From Polaribacter sp. (lineage in GTDB: Bacteria > Bacteroidota > Bacteroidia > Flavobacteriales > Flavobacteriaceae): a stretch of 64,000 nt of DNA. Position 1 is the stretch's first letter. Each line of letters starts with the position of its first letter. The notes under the pieces were generated by a model. The model made no database searches. It was not told where the DNA came from and worked only from the letters and a program-made list of their open reading frames with translations. Position numbers and translations under genes: made by a program. This document shows positions 10,001-18,885 of the stretch, in pieces. The stretch spans positions 1 to 64,000 of the forward strand of contig JABJPX010000035.1 of NCBI GenBank assembly GCA_018663625.1, in the 5' to 3' direction.

Positions 10001-10496
10001 TGCTCCCAATTTCCTTTTTAGCTAAATTTTCAAGTTCATTGTTGAGTACGTCTCCAATTGCATAATCCGCTTGTTGCACCAAGTCATTAATCATTCCTTG
10101 CAAGCCTAATGCACGTCCATCATCTGGAGAATAAATACGTGCAACACCGTAGTCCATTAATTCCTTAATTTCTTCAGGAAGAATAACACCGCCACCGCCA
10201 CCAAAGATCTTGATGTGTGTTGCGCCTTTTTCTTTCAGTAGATCGAACATGTATTTAAAATACTCATTATGACCTCCTTGATAGGAAGTAATTGCAATGG
10301 CATTGGCATCTTCTTGAATGGCGCAATTGACCACTTCTTCTACGCTACGGTCATGTCCAAGGTGAATCACCTCTACTCCGGTAGATTGAATGATTCTGCG
10401 CATAATATTGATCGCAGCATCGTGCCCATCAAACAGAGAAGCAGCCGTAACAATTCTTACTTTATGTTTTGGTTTATAAGGTTTAATTTGTTCCAT
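7032..10496 (-). CDS. icmF: Fused isobutyryl-CoA mutase IcmF (B12-dependent)
   Basis: An 1154-residue adenosylcobalamin enzyme with three parts in one chain: a B12-binding domain (DGHD, residues 23-26, with the cobalt-ligand His), a MeaB-like G-protein chaperone (P-loop GTGGAGKS at 203-210, then [26 protein letters not shown] and NKFD) and a mutase barrel from about residue 555. This order is IcmF and not methylmalonyl-CoA mutase, and PFKR replaces the PTMY of that enzyme at the substrate pocket. IcmF interconverts isobutyryl-CoA and n-butyryl-CoA (some also pivalyl-CoA), linking valine and butyrate metabolism; the G domain guards cofactor loading. It is divergent from hutU. No cobalamin riboswitch fits the short 131-bp spacer. 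Confidence 0.93.
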   Translation of the reverse strand: MEQIKPYKPKHKVRIVTAASLFDGHDAAINIMRRIIQSTGVEVIHLGHDRSVEEVVNCAIQEDANAIAITSYQGGHNEYFKYMFDLLKEKGATHIKIFGGGGGVILPEEIKELMDYGVARIYSPDDGRALGLQGMINDLVQQADYAIGDVLNNELENLAKKEIGSIARIISAAENFPEVAKATLENIHLKNKNSKTPVLGITGTGGAGKSSLVDELVRRFLIDFPKKTIGIISVDPSKRKTGGALLGDRIRMNAINNERVYMRSLATRQSNLALSKYVNEAVQVLKAAEFDLIVLETSGIGQSDTEIIEHSDTSLYVMTPEFGAATQLEKIDMLDFADLVAINKFDKRGALDAVRDVKKQYMRNNNLWHIHQDDLPVYGTIASQFNDPGMNTLYKKTIDKLVEKTGANLKSSFEITSEMSEKIFVIPPARVRYLSEIAESNRAYNKKVNSQVEVAQKLYGIYQTILSIAESNQTVSTLKPTRSFLTKTGIDSDEILALESVQDDIEFIKLLFAQFEKVKLNLNPHNWEVILNWQEKVQKYKQPIYTFKVRDKEINIETHSESLSHSQIPKIALPKYQAWGDLLRWNLQENVPGEFPYTAGLYPFKRMGEDPTRMFAGEGGPERTNRRFHYVSLGMDAKRLSTAFDSVTLYGSDPGIRPDVYGKIGNAGVSICCLDDAKKLYSGFDLSHHMTSVSMTINGPAPMLLGFFMNAAIDQNCEKYIKEHQLEKEVETAFVAMYDSKGLERPLYQGSLPEGNNGLGLLLLGLTGDLVLPQEIYQQIKKETLTQVRGTVQADILKEDQAQNTCIFSTEFALRLMGDVQEYFIEKQVRNFYSVSISGYHIAEAGANPITQLALTLSNGFTYVEYYLSRGMDINQFGPNLSFFFSNGIDPEYSVIGRVARKIWAKAMKHKYGANARAQMLKYHIQTSGRSLHAQEIDFNDIRTTLQALYAINDNCNSLHTNAYDEAITTPTEESVRRAMAIQLIINKELGLTKNENPIQGAFIIEELTDLVEKAVLLEFDRITERGGVLGAMETMYQRSKIQEESLYYETLKHNGEFPIIGVNTFLSSKGSPTIQPAEVIRATETEKQFQIQTKERLNRANSQQVKTQLAKLQEAAIQNDNLFENLMEATKICSLGQITEALFKVGGQYRRNM

Positions 10497-10592
10497 TCGT
10501 AAATTTTGTAGAAAATTAAGGCTGCAATTTAGGGATTTCTTAAAAGAAACGCTATTTTTTTGAATAGTTAATTAAAGTATCCAAAAAAGAAA

Positions 10593-10600
10593 TATATTTG
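10593..10600 (+). promoter_or_regulatory. -7 promoter box TATATTTG for hutU
   Basis: TATATTTG matches TAnnTTTG 27 bases upstream of ATG 10628. The box supports the ATG over the TTG at 10610. No good TTG is seen at -33. Confidence 0.45.
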
Positions 10601-10627
10601 TTTTAGATTTTGAAAATAGAAATTTTT

Positions 10628-12616
10628 ATGACATTTGCAGCTCAAATACAACAAGGAATTCCAGACGTTTTACCCAATAAAAAAGAATATGAAGTAGCAA
10701 TAAATCATGCGCCAAAACGAAAAGATATTTTAACTTCCACTGAGAAAAAATTAGCTCTTAAAAATGCACTTCGCTATTTTGATAAAAAGCATCATGCCAT
10801 ACTATTACCAGAATTTGCGGATGAATTAGCAAAATACGGGCGAATTTATATGTATCGCTTTCGCCCAAATTATGAAATGAAAGCAAGAGCAATTTCTGAA
10901 TACCCCGGAAAGTCAACACAAGCAAAAGCAATTATGCTAATGATTCAGAACAATCTGGATTATGCAGTTGCCCAACACCCACATGAATTGATTACTTACG
11001 GAGGTAATGGTGCTGTTTTTCAAAATTGGGCACAATATTTATTAACCATGAAATATCTGTCGGAGATGACAGATAAACAAACATTGACTATGCATTCTGG
11101 GCATCCGATGGGATTATTTCCATCGCATAAAAATGCTCCGCGCGTTGTCGTGACCAACGGAATGGTCATTCCCAATTATTCCAAGCCAGATGATTTGGAA
11201 AAAATGAACGCTTTGGGTGTTTCTCAGTATGGACAAATGACAGCCGGTAGTTATATGTATATTGGTCCTCAAGGAATTGTACATGGAACAACCATTACAG
11301 TGTTAAATGCTTTTCGTAAAATAAATAAAACTCCTGCTGGGAATCTCTTTGTGACTTCCGGTTTGGGGGGAATGTCTGGAGCACAACCCAAAGCAGGGTC
11401 GATTGCGGGCTGTATAACGGTATGTGCTGAAGTAAATCCAAAAATTACTCAAATACGACTGGATCAAGGTTGGATAGATGAGAAAATAACTGATTTGAAT
11501 GTGTTAGTTGCTAGAGTAAAATCAGCAAAATTATCCAAAGAAATAGTTTCATTGGCCTATTTGGGGAATGTTGTGGATGTTTGGGAAAAATTTGATAAAG
11601 CAGGCATTCATGTCGATTTAGGTTCGGATCAAACTTCCTTACACAATCCATGGGCAGGCGGATATTATCCAGCGGATCTTTCTTTTGAGGCTGCCAATAT
11701 AATGATGGCGGAAAATCCTACATTGTTTAAACAAAAAGTACAAGAAACATTAATAAGACACGCAAATTCGATTAATAAACACACCGCAAAAGGGACCTAT
11801 TTTTTCGATTATGGAAATGCTTTTTTATTAGAAGCTAGCAGGGCAGGAGCCGATGTGATGTCGGACAATAAGATTGATTTTAAATATTCCAGTTATGTGC
11901 AAGACATTATGGGACCGATGTGTTTCGATTATGGTTTTGGACCTTTTAGATGGGTATGTGCATCTGGAAATCCAGAAGATTTGGCCAAAACAGATGCAAT
12001 TGCTTGTAAAGTATTAGAGAAAATAAAGCAGCATTCACCCACGGAAATTCAGCAGCAAATGGCCGATAATATTCAATGGATACAAGGTGCACAAAAGAAT
12101 AATTTGGTGGTGGGTTCACAAGCACGAATTTTATATGCCGATGCTGAAGGGCGTGTAAAAATTGCAAAAGCATTTAACAAAGCAATTAAGCGAGGAGAAA
12201 TTGGAAATGTAATTTTAGGAAGAGATCATCATGATGTATCAGGAACGGATTCACCTTACCGTGAAACGTCTAATATTTATGATGGTTCTAAATTTACTGC
12301 AGACATGGCAATTCAAAATGTCATTGGAGATAGTTTTAGAGGCGCAACTTGGGTTTCCATTCATAATGGAGGAGGTGTAGGTTGGGGAGAAGTGATTAAT
12401 GGAGGCTTTGGCATGCTTATTGATGGATCTAAATCTGCATCGAAGCGATTGGAATCCATGCTTTTTTGGGATGTTAATAATGGAATCTCTCGAAGAAGCT
12501 GGGCTAGAAATGAAGAAGCTGTTTTTGCTATTAAAAGAGCAATGAAATCAGAGAAAAACTTAAAAATTACTTTGCCAAACTTAGTAGACGATGCTTTAAT
12601 AAACTCAATAATTTAA
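10628..12616 (+). CDS. hutU: Urocanate hydratase
   Basis: A 662-residue urocanase (EC 4.2.1.49), which adds water to urocanate to give imidazolonepropionate, the second step of histidine breakdown in the cytoplasm. NAD+ is the prosthetic group; GLGGMSGAQ (from residue 245) is the nucleotide loop, and GSDQTSLHNPW, FLLEASRAG, WVCASGNPEDL and RDHHDVSGTDSPYRETSN are further family signatures. It belongs to the long class, close to animal UROC1, and not to the ~555-residue proteobacterial HutU. ATG 10628 is chosen because the longer frame starts at a TTG. No hutH, hutI or hutG is nearby. A lipoprotein gene follows by 11 bp and may be co-transcribed. Confidence 0.95.
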   Translation: MTFAAQIQQGIPDVLPNKKEYEVAINHAPKRKDILTSTEKKLALKNALRYFDKKHHAILLPEFADELAKYGRIYMYRFRPNYEMKARAISEYPGKSTQAKAIMLMIQNNLDYAVAQHPHELITYGGNGAVFQNWAQYLLTMKYLSEMTDKQTLTMHSGHPMGLFPSHKNAPRVVVTNGMVIPNYSKPDDLEKMNALGVSQYGQMTAGSYMYIGPQGIVHGTTITVLNAFRKINKTPAGNLFVTSGLGGMSGAQPKAGSIAGCITVCAEVNPKITQIRLDQGWIDEKITDLNVLVARVKSAKLSKEIVSLAYLGNVVDVWEKFDKAGIHVDLGSDQTSLHNPWAGGYYPADLSFEAANIMMAENPTLFKQKVQETLIRHANSINKHTAKGTYFFDYGNAFLLEASRAGADVMSDNKIDFKYSSYVQDIMGPMCFDYGFGPFRWVCASGNPEDLAKTDAIACKVLEKIKQHSPTEIQQQMADNIQWIQGAQKNNLVVGSQARILYADAEGRVKIAKAFNKAIKRGEIGNVILGRDHHDVSGTDSPYRETSNIYDGSKFTADMAIQNVIGDSFRGATWVSIHNGGGVGWGEVINGGFGMLIDGSKSASKRLESMLFWDVNNGISRRSWARNEEAVFAIKRAMKSEKNLKITLPNLVDDALINSII

Positions 12617-12627
12617 AAGTACACATC

Positions 12628-13170
12628 ATGAAAAACTACCTCTTTTTATTTTTAAGTCTTGCATTTCTAACTTCGTGTTATTCTGTGAAAGTCCTCGCAG
12701 ATTATGATGAGAATGTAGATTTTAAGAACTATAAAACATTTGCTTTTTATAAGCCAGGAATTGATAAATCTGATATTTCTGATTTGGATAAAAAAAGAAT
12801 TTTACGCGCCATTTCTTCAGAATTAAAGGCAAAAGGATTTACCAAATCTGAAAATCCAGATATGTTGGTGAGTATTTTTACCAAATCAAGAGAAAAAGTA
12901 AACGTCAATCAAAATAATTTTGGCTATGGTTTTGGCTGGGGTTGGAATCCTTGGATGATGAATGGTATGCAGAATAATATGAGTATTTCACAATATTCAG
13001 AAGGGACGCTGTTTATTGATTTTATAGATCGAAAAAAGAAAGAATTGATATGGCAAGGAGTCGGGACTGGAGCATTACGCATGCAAAGTAGAGAAAAAAA
13101 AGAACTCCGGATCAAAGAATTTGTCAATGAAATTCTTGCTAAATACCCTCCCGGTACCTCCAAAAAATAA
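12628..13170 (+). CDS. DUF4136 domain lipoprotein
   Basis: A 180-residue lipoprotein with lipobox LTSC (Cys17). The mature domain starts with the DYDENVDFKNYKTFAFY stretch that marks DUF4136, and the middle has an aromatic/Gly/Asn-rich loop (FGYGFGWGWNPWMMNG) likely to be exposed. DUF4136 proteins are common, poorly understood envelope lipoproteins in Bacteroidota. It starts 11 bp after hutU and ends at a strong terminator, so it is the last gene of that transcript, though no functional link to histidine use is evident. Confidence 0.85.
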   Translation: MKNYLFLFLSLAFLTSCYSVKVLADYDENVDFKNYKTFAFYKPGIDKSDISDLDKKRILRAISSELKAKGFTKSENPDMLVSIFTKSREKVNVNQNNFGYGFGWGWNPWMMNGMQNNMSISQYSEGTLFIDFIDRKKKELIWQGVGTGALRMQSREKKELRIKEFVNEILAKYPPGTSKK

Positions 13171-13175
13171 AAAGT

Positions 13176-13203
13176 AAAAGCGTTCTCTATGAACGCTTTT
13201 TTT
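13176..13203 (+). terminator. Strong intrinsic terminator after the DUF4136 gene
   Basis: Perfect 10-bp stem AAAAGCGTTC/GAACGCTTTT with loop TCTAT, extending into a T run. It closes the hutU-DUF4136 transcript 6 bp after the stop. Confidence 0.88.
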
Positions 13204-13207
13204 ATAG

Positions 13208-13396
<189 letters not shown>

Positions 13397-13575
13397 TCAA
13401 AAATTACCTACTTGGGTATTGCTCTATTCTTAATTAGTAAGGTTTTTTTGTTTTCTAGTAATTTCATAGTGAGGATTTTAGCAATATATTTTATTTGTGT
13501 ATGGTAATTGTATAGGTGTTTATTTTGCGTTGCCTTCAAAAAGTTGCTTTATTTGAGAATATAAATTTATTCCAC

Positions 13576-15201
13576 ATGAAAAAATTATTTATCCCATTAC
13601 TAATTTTATGTTCTCTTTTCTTAAATGCGCAGGAAACTGTTGAGGATGATTTCGAAGGAAATGGTACAATTACATCATGGGCGGGAGACGATTGTGGAAT
13701 TGATATTGAGTTTTCAAATCCTTTCCAAACGGGAATCAATACTTCAAATACCGTTTTAAAATACACCGATACTGGAGGTTCTTATGCCAATGTTCGTTTT
13801 GATACACCCACTAATTTTGATTTGTCCACAGGGCATACTTTTTCTTTGAAAATATATGTTCCCTCGAGTAGTATTTCAGGGAATGAAACAAATCAACTCT
13901 CCTTAAAGTTACAAAATTCAAATATAGGAGCTGTATGGGAAACACAATCTGAAATTATTAAAACACTTGTTTTAGATCAATGGCAAACCATTACTTTTGA
14001 TTTTGAAAATGACAATTATTTAAACTACAATTCAAATTCTGGACCACCGATTGCAAGAACCGATTTTAATCGCGTGTTACTGCAGGTAAATGACGAGGAT
14101 AATTCGAATACTGTAACTGCTTATATCGATGATTTTTTATATGATGGGGTGTTAGAAGATACTTCGGATCCAGGTTCGGGCGATGATCCTGTTTATGACG
14201 AATTAATATGGTCTGATGAGTTTGATGGTTCAGGTGCTATCGATTCAGACAAGTGGTTTCATCAAACCCAATTACCTTCAGGAGGTAGTTGGTATAATGG
14301 AGAAATACAACATTACACAGATAGAACCGATAATACCTACGTCTCCAATGGAGCAATGCATTTAGTTGCTAAAAAAGAAACTTTTACCGATCAAGGACAA
14401 ACCAAGCAATATACATCCGCAAGGTTGAATTCAAAAATAGCTTTTACTTATGGAAAAGTAGAAGTAAGAGCCATTTTACCAACAGGTGTTGGAACCTGGC
14501 CTGCCATTTGGATGTTGGGGAAAAATATTACAGAAACAGGTGCCTATTGGCAGACTCAAGGGTATGGAACCGTAAGTTGGCCAGCTTGTGGTGAAATCGA
14601 TATTATGGAACATTGGGGGAACAATCAAAACTTTGTTCAAAGTGCCATGCATACCCCATCAAGTCATGGAGGAACGATCAATCACGGTGGACAAACCATT
14701 TCAACAGCTTCTACCGCTTATCATGTGTATTCTTTAGAATGGTACCCTAATAAGATGGTTTTTAAAGTTGACGGTGTTCATCATTATACCTATCAGCCAG
14801 AAGTAAGAAACGCAAGCACTTGGCCTTTCGATGCAGATCAATATATTTTACTTAATACAGCCATTCAGCCGAGTATTACCGCTGCTTTTACAGAGAGTGA
14901 TATGATTGTTGATTATGTACGTGTCTATCAAGAAGGGACTGCATCTGTTAAAGAAGATGCAAGTTTGGATGCTATCAAAGTGTATCCCAATCCTGTTGTC
15001 AATAACGTAACCATTCAAATTCATCCGAATCTTATTGGTGTAAAAGGAACAGTTTACTCTTTGTTAGGGGAGAAAGTTACTTCTTTCGTTCAAAATGCAT
15101 CAACAGAAGAACACGATTTGTCCTCACTGAATAAAGGAATTTATATTCTTAAATTCACTTCAAAAGGAGCGTCTTCTACCTATAAAATCCTTAAAATCTA
15201 A
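13576..15201 (+). CDS. Secreted GH16 beta-glucanase (laminarinase-like) with T9SS tail
   Basis: A 541-residue secreted endoglucanase. Residues 1-18 form a Sec signal (LCSLFLNAQ). A beta-sandwich of about 180 residues follows, resembling a carbohydrate-binding module, then a DPGSGDDP linker and the GH16 domain from about residue 205. The catalytic motif EIDIME gives nucleophile Glu340, Asp342 and acid/base Glu345. Residues ~465-541 are a type A T9SS sorting domain (VYPNPV...GIYILKF...KILKI), so the enzyme is exported by the type IX system. The substrate is probably laminarin or another beta-1,3-glucan, by family. No SusC/SusD pair is adjacent. A TTG-led extension of 20 codons is rejected because it precedes the signal peptide. 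Confidence 0.93.
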   Translation: MKKLFIPLLILCSLFLNAQETVEDDFEGNGTITSWAGDDCGIDIEFSNPFQTGINTSNTVLKYTDTGGSYANVRFDTPTNFDLSTGHTFSLKIYVPSSSISGNETNQLSLKLQNSNIGAVWETQSEIIKTLVLDQWQTITFDFENDNYLNYNSNSGPPIARTDFNRVLLQVNDEDNSNTVTAYIDDFLYDGVLEDTSDPGSGDDPVYDELIWSDEFDGSGAIDSDKWFHQTQLPSGGSWYNGEIQHYTDRTDNTYVSNGAMHLVAKKETFTDQGQTKQYTSARLNSKIAFTYGKVEVRAILPTGVGTWPAIWMLGKNITETGAYWQTQGYGTVSWPACGEIDIMEHWGNNQNFVQSAMHTPSSHGGTINHGGQTISTASTAYHVYSLEWYPNKMVFKVDGVHHYTYQPEVRNASTWPFDADQYILLNTAIQPSITAAFTESDMIVDYVRVYQEGTASVKEDASLDAIKVYPNPVVNNVTIQIHPNLIGVKGTVYSLLGEKVTSFVQNASTEEHDLSSLNKGIYILKFTSKGASSTYKILKI

Positions 15202-15269
15202 GATTTAAAGCACTGTTTTTTATTTGTTCTTTTTATTTGTGTATATTTAAATGCCCTCAAAAAAGAAGA

Positions 15270-15455
15270 ATGTCACGTATAAACCAACTACTTAGTTATA
15301 GAAAACATCTCGAAGAACGTTATCGTAGGCTTATAGAACAGTCAGACAATTATCGCTATATCGATGAGAATAAAAGTGACAATGCTGCCTTCAAAGCGAT
15401 GAAAATTTTGAGTAAAATAAGTAGAGTTTCTTACCTAGAGAAAGAATTTTCTTGA
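15270..15455 (+). CDS. Small conserved flavobacterial protein
   Basis: A 61-residue, charged, probably helical protein that starts MSRINQLLSYRKHLEERY and ends YLEKEFS. Similar short proteins are, as far as I recall, widespread in Flavobacteriaceae, but no function is known to me. The ATG at 15270 is preferred to the TTG at 15237, because the extra residues are not part of the helical pattern. It is convergent with pyrF (18 bp between stops). Confidence 0.7.
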   Translation: MSRINQLLSYRKHLEERYRRLIEQSDNYRYIDENKSDNAAFKAMKILSKISRVSYLEKEFS

Positions 15456-15473
15456 GCTTTTCATTCAAGAGAT

Positions 15474-16298
15474 TTAGATCGCATTTGACGCTAAAATTCC
15501 TGCCATTTGTTGTTGTAATTCTTTTGCTTTTGCTGCTGCTGCATTTGCGAAGTTTTCGTCATTAGCCGCGTAAATGATGCCGCGAGAGGAATTGACAAGC
15601 AAACCAATATTTTCAGACATACCATATTTACACACCTCCTGCAAATTACCACCTTGTGCACCCACACCGGGTACCAATAAAAAAGAAGTAGGAATGATTT
15701 TTCTAATTTCTTTGAAGTAAGTGGCTTTTGTGGCACCTACCACGTACATTAAATTCTCTGAGTTTTTCCAAGATTTTGAGGTTTCTAAAACATGTTGATA
15801 TACTTCGTGATCATTGATTTTTTTAGTTTGAAAATCAAAGGCACCCTCATTAGACGTTAATGCTAAGAGAATCGTGTGTTTGTCTTCAAAAGCTAAAAAG
15901 GGTTCTACAGAATCTTTTCCCATATAAGGTGCAACGGTAACCGAATCAAAAGCCAAGTCTTCAAAAAAAGCTTTCGCATACATGGTAGATGTATTCCCAA
16001 TATCTCCTCGTTTTGCGTCTGCAATCGTAAAGATTTCTGGATAGTTTTTATTGAGGTATGCAATTGTTTTTTGCAAAGAAATCCAACCCTTAATTCCATA
16101 GGCCTCATAAAAAGCTGTATTGGGTTTGTAGGCAACACATAAGTGGTTTGTTGCATCTATAATCGCTTTGTTAAAAGCAAAAATAGGATCTTCTTCTTGG
16201 AGTAAATAGGTTGGAATTTTAGTCATATCGACATCCAAACCAATGCATAAAAAAGAGTTTTTTTTGTGTATTTCAGCAACCAATTGTTGTGTAGTCAT
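15474..16298 (-). CDS. pyrF: Orotidine 5'-phosphate decarboxylase
   Basis: A 274-residue enzyme of the type 2 OMP decarboxylase group (EC 4.1.1.23), the last step of UMP synthesis in the cytoplasm. The catalytic [10 protein letters not shown] motif is at 94-103 (Asp94, Lys96, Asp99), and the phosphate-binding PGVGAQGG loop is near residue 217. Length fits the subfamily (~270). It is divergent from the permease gene, with only 62 bp between the two starts; a TACCTTTA sequence on the minus strand is a 7/8 match to the -7 box. Confidence 0.95.
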   Translation of the reverse strand: MTTQQLVAEIHKKNSFLCIGLDVDMTKIPTYLLQEEDPIFAFNKAIIDATNHLCVAYKPNTAFYEAYGIKGWISLQKTIAYLNKNYPEIFTIADAKRGDIGNTSTMYAKAFFEDLAFDSVTVAPYMGKDSVEPFLAFEDKHTILLALTSNEGAFDFQTKKINDHEVYQHVLETSKSWKNSENLMYVVGATKATYFKEIRKIIPTSFLLVPGVGAQGGNLQEVCKYGMSENIGLLVNSSRGIIYAANDENFANAAAAKAKELQQQMAGILASNAI

Positions 16299-16347
16299 CT
16301 TTGCGAATAAAAGTTTTGTAAAGGTACATTTTTTTGGGACTTTCTGC

Positions 16348-16355
16348 TATCTTTG
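16348..16355 (+). promoter_or_regulatory. -7 promoter box TATCTTTG for the permease gene
   Basis: TATCTTTG matches TAnnTTTG and ends 5 bases before ATG 16361. It lies inside the longer reading frame that begins at 16334, so it argues for the 16361 start and for a nearly leaderless mRNA. Confidence 0.5.
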
Positions 16356-16360
16356 TCTTA

Positions 16361-17434
16361 ATGATTGGCTATATTTTAAATAAAATCTTCTACGGATTCC
16401 TTACCCTGTTTGGTGTTGTAACCGTGATTTTTTTTCTTTTCAACCTTTTGGGCGACCCCTCAAGAATGCTTTTAGATCAGCGCCAAGATACCGCACAGCT
16501 GAAAGCAATTCAACAAAAATATGGTTTCGATAAGCCATTGCTTACCCAATACTTTTATTATTTAAACGACCTTTCTCCAATTTCTGTTCATAGTAATTCA
16601 GCAAAGAGTTACACGGCTTTATCTGCCAATGCGTTTTCTTATCATTCTCTTTTTTCAACCCAAAGTCAAACCCTTGTGTTGAAATTTCCATATTTAAGAG
16701 AATCGTTTCAGAAAAACGGTAAAAAAGTAGCTTCCGTGATTCGAGAAACACTTCCAAATACCGCTATTTTGGCCCTGTCTGCTATTTCAATTGCCATTAT
16801 TATTGGATTGCTTTTAGGTGTTTTATCCGCCATTTACAAAGATTCTTTTTTCGATAGAATTACAGCAATCATAAGTACCTTAGGAATGAGTATTCCTTCG
16901 TTTTTCTCAGCAATTTTATTTGCCTGGTTGTTCGGCTTTGTACTCCATGAGTTTACCGGTTTAGAAATGACCGGTAGTTTGTATGAAGTGGATGATTTTG
17001 GAGAAGGAAGTACATTGCAGCTAAAAAACCTACTCTTGCCAGCCATTGTTTTAGGAATTCGGCCTCTGGCAGTCATCATTCAATTAATGCGAAATTCATT
17101 ATTAGAAATTCTAAATGAAGATTATGTAAGAACTGCTAAGGCAAAAGGGCTGAATACTTTTAATGTTGTTAGAAAGCACGCACTTAAAAATGCATTAAAC
17201 CCAGTAGTTACCGCAATTTCTGGTTGGTTTGCTTCGATGTTGGCAGGTGCTGTTTTTATTGAATATATTTTTAATTGGAACGGACTTGGGAAAGAGATTG
17301 TAAACGCATTAAACACTTTAGACCTACCGATTATTATGGGAAGTGTTTTGGTTATAGCCACTTTATTCATACTCATTAATATTCTCGTAGACATTATTTA
17401 TAGTTGGTTAGACCCAAGAATTAGATTGCAATAA
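16361..17434 (+). CDS. ABC transporter permease, DppB/OppB type
   Basis: A 357-residue inner-membrane permease of the peptide/nickel ABC importer type. It opens with the typical YILNKIFYGFLTLFGVVTVIFFLF helix and GDP loop, and near the C-terminus has the EAA contact motif (EDYVRTAKAKGLNTFNVVRKHALKNAL) and the DPRIRLQ tail of DppB. About six membrane spans are visible. No DppC, ATPase or substrate-binding protein is encoded beside it, so partners must lie elsewhere. The next gene, a TlpA-like lipoprotein, begins 2 bp after its stop. Substrate unknown; di-/oligopeptides by family. Confidence 0.88.
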   Translation: MIGYILNKIFYGFLTLFGVVTVIFFLFNLLGDPSRMLLDQRQDTAQLKAIQQKYGFDKPLLTQYFYYLNDLSPISVHSNSAKSYTALSANAFSYHSLFSTQSQTLVLKFPYLRESFQKNGKKVASVIRETLPNTAILALSAISIAIIIGLLLGVLSAIYKDSFFDRITAIISTLGMSIPSFFSAILFAWLFGFVLHEFTGLEMTGSLYEVDDFGEGSTLQLKNLLLPAIVLGIRPLAVIIQLMRNSLLEILNEDYVRTAKAKGLNTFNVVRKHALKNALNPVVTAISGWFASMLAGAVFIEYIFNWNGLGKEIVNALNTLDLPIIMGSVLVIATLFILINILVDIIYSWLDPRIRLQ

Positions 17435-17436
17435 TT

Positions 17437-17934
17437 ATGAAAAAATACATTCCATTATTTGTGCTTGCAGTTTTCATGGCTAGCTGTAATTTTGAAACTC
17501 CTACCCAATTTTCCGATGAAGCGAATGCAGCGGTTTTAACCTCTCTAGCAGGTGAAGAAGTAATATTTAAAGAGGTCATTGCGCAATACAAAGGAAAAAA
17601 AGTATTGATTGATATTTGGGCTTCATGGTGCGCAGATTGTATCAAAGGAATGCCAACCATCAAACGTTTGCAAGGTGAATTTCCAGAGGTTGTTTTTTTA
17701 TTTTTATCTGTAGATAAAAAAAATAGCGCATGGAAAAAAGGAATTCAACGCTTTCAAATGGAGGGAGTACATTATAATATACCCACAGGAATGCGCAATG
17801 GTGCATTTGTAGATTTTGTTAATTTAAGCTGGATACCAAGGTATATGGTTGTCGATGAAATGGGTGCAGTCTCGCTCTTTAAGGCAACAAATTCCTCAGA
17901 CAAAAGCATTCTTGATGCATTGAAAGAAATCTAA
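17437..17934 (+). CDS. TlpA-like thioredoxin-fold lipoprotein
   Basis: A 165-residue protein with lipobox MASC (Cys17) and a thioredoxin fold of the TlpA/ResA class. The active site is WCADC (Cys65, Cys68) within DIWASWCADCIKGMP, and the cis-Pro loop is WIPRYMV. It is expected to act at the membrane as a thiol-disulphide oxidoreductase. It starts 2 bp after the DppB-like permease stop, so translation is probably coupled, although no functional link is known. Confidence 0.9.
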   Translation: MKKYIPLFVLAVFMASCNFETPTQFSDEANAAVLTSLAGEEVIFKEVIAQYKGKKVLIDIWASWCADCIKGMPTIKRLQGEFPEVVFLFLSVDKKNSAWKKGIQRFQMEGVHYNIPTGMRNGAFVDFVNLSWIPRYMVVDEMGAVSLFKATNSSDKSILDALKEI

Positions 17935-18027
17935 TAAATCGTTATCGTAACTATTTCTTTTTCATTCCCTTTTTTTCTATTCCATTTCTTAATTTTACGT
18001 TTTTAAAACCGACTAAATATTAGCATT

Positions 18028-18786
18028 ATGAGAACTAAAATTGTTGCAGGAAACTGGAAAATGAATAATACGATTGAAGAAACAGCAACGCTCATCAAGG
18101 AGCTTCAAACCTCTTTAAAGGACGTATCCTTAGAAAACACCAGAGTATTGGTAGCACCTACTTTTGTAAATCTATCTAGTGGAGTTCAAAATGTTAAGGG
18201 TTCTAAAATTGAAGTAGTCGCACAAAATATGCATCAAGCAAAAAAGGGTGCCTTTACAGGTGAAATTTCTGCAGACATGTTAAAAAGTATTGGTGTTGTT
18301 TCTGTGATCTTAGGACACTCAGAAAGAAGAACTTATTTTGGAGAAACGGATGCGTTATTAGCCGAAAAAGTTTCTGCCACTCTAGAAAATAATATGGAAG
18401 CAATTTTCTGTTTTGGAGAATTGTTAGAAGATCGAAAATCTGGAAACCATTTTAGTGTAGTTGAAAGTCAACTGAAAAATGGTTTGTTCCACTTAGAAGC
18501 TGCTGCATGGAAAAACATCGTATTGGCTTATGAACCCGTTTGGGCAATAGGTACGGGCGAAACAGCAAGTCCAGAGCAAGCACAAGAAATGCATGCTTTT
18601 ATTCGTAATATCATTAAAGAACAATACAATGGAGAAGTAGCAGATGCCGTTTCTATTTTATATGGTGGGAGTGTGAAGCCAGCAAACGCTGTTGAGATCT
18701 TTTCGAAACCAGATGTAGATGGTGGATTGATAGGTGGAGCTGCTTTAAACGCTGCAGATTTTACAGCCATTATTAAAGCAATATAA
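18028..18786 (+). CDS. tpiA: Triosephosphate isomerase
   Basis: A 252-residue TIM-barrel enzyme (EC 5.3.1.1) converting DHAP and glyceraldehyde 3-phosphate in glycolysis and gluconeogenesis. Substrate Lys11 in GNWKMN, catalytic His97 in LGHSERR and Glu169 in AYEPVWAIGTG are present, as is the YGGSVKP phosphate loop. It is complete and of usual length, and is followed by a hairpin that ends the transcript before prmA. Confidence 0.97.
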   Translation: MRTKIVAGNWKMNNTIEETATLIKELQTSLKDVSLENTRVLVAPTFVNLSSGVQNVKGSKIEVVAQNMHQAKKGAFTGEISADMLKSIGVVSVILGHSERRTYFGETDALLAEKVSATLENNMEAIFCFGELLEDRKSGNHFSVVESQLKNGLFHLEAAAWKNIVLAYEPVWAIGTGETASPEQAQEMHAFIRNIIKEQYNGEVADAVSILYGGSVKPANAVEIFSKPDVDGGLIGGAALNAADFTAIIKAI

Positions 18787-18821
18787 AAGAAGTTATTCAA
18801 TGCTCTTTTAAAGAAAAGGAA

Positions 18822-18829
18822 TAAATTTG
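18822..18829 (+). promoter_or_regulatory. -7 promoter box TAAATTTG upstream of prmA
   Basis: TAAATTTG matches TAnnTTTG about 57 bases before the prmA start. Its last two bases are the first bases of the tpiA terminator stem, so prmA transcription would begin inside the hairpin. No TTG is seen at -33. Confidence 0.35.
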
Positions 18830-18864
18830 CATCGAGATTTTTAAAATCTTGATGCATTTTTTTT
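18828..18864 (+). terminator. Hairpin terminator after tpiA
   Basis: TGCATC-G-AGATT/AATCT-T-GATGCA (one G:T pair) with a short T/A loop and a run of 8 T. It separates tpiA from prmA. Confidence 0.75.
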
Positions 18865-18885
18865 GAATTGAATTAGCACTTATTT

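Noticed and set aside
10497..10627. Cobalamin riboswitch before icmF
   Set aside because: The 131-bp divergent spacer is too short and has no recognisable B12 box.
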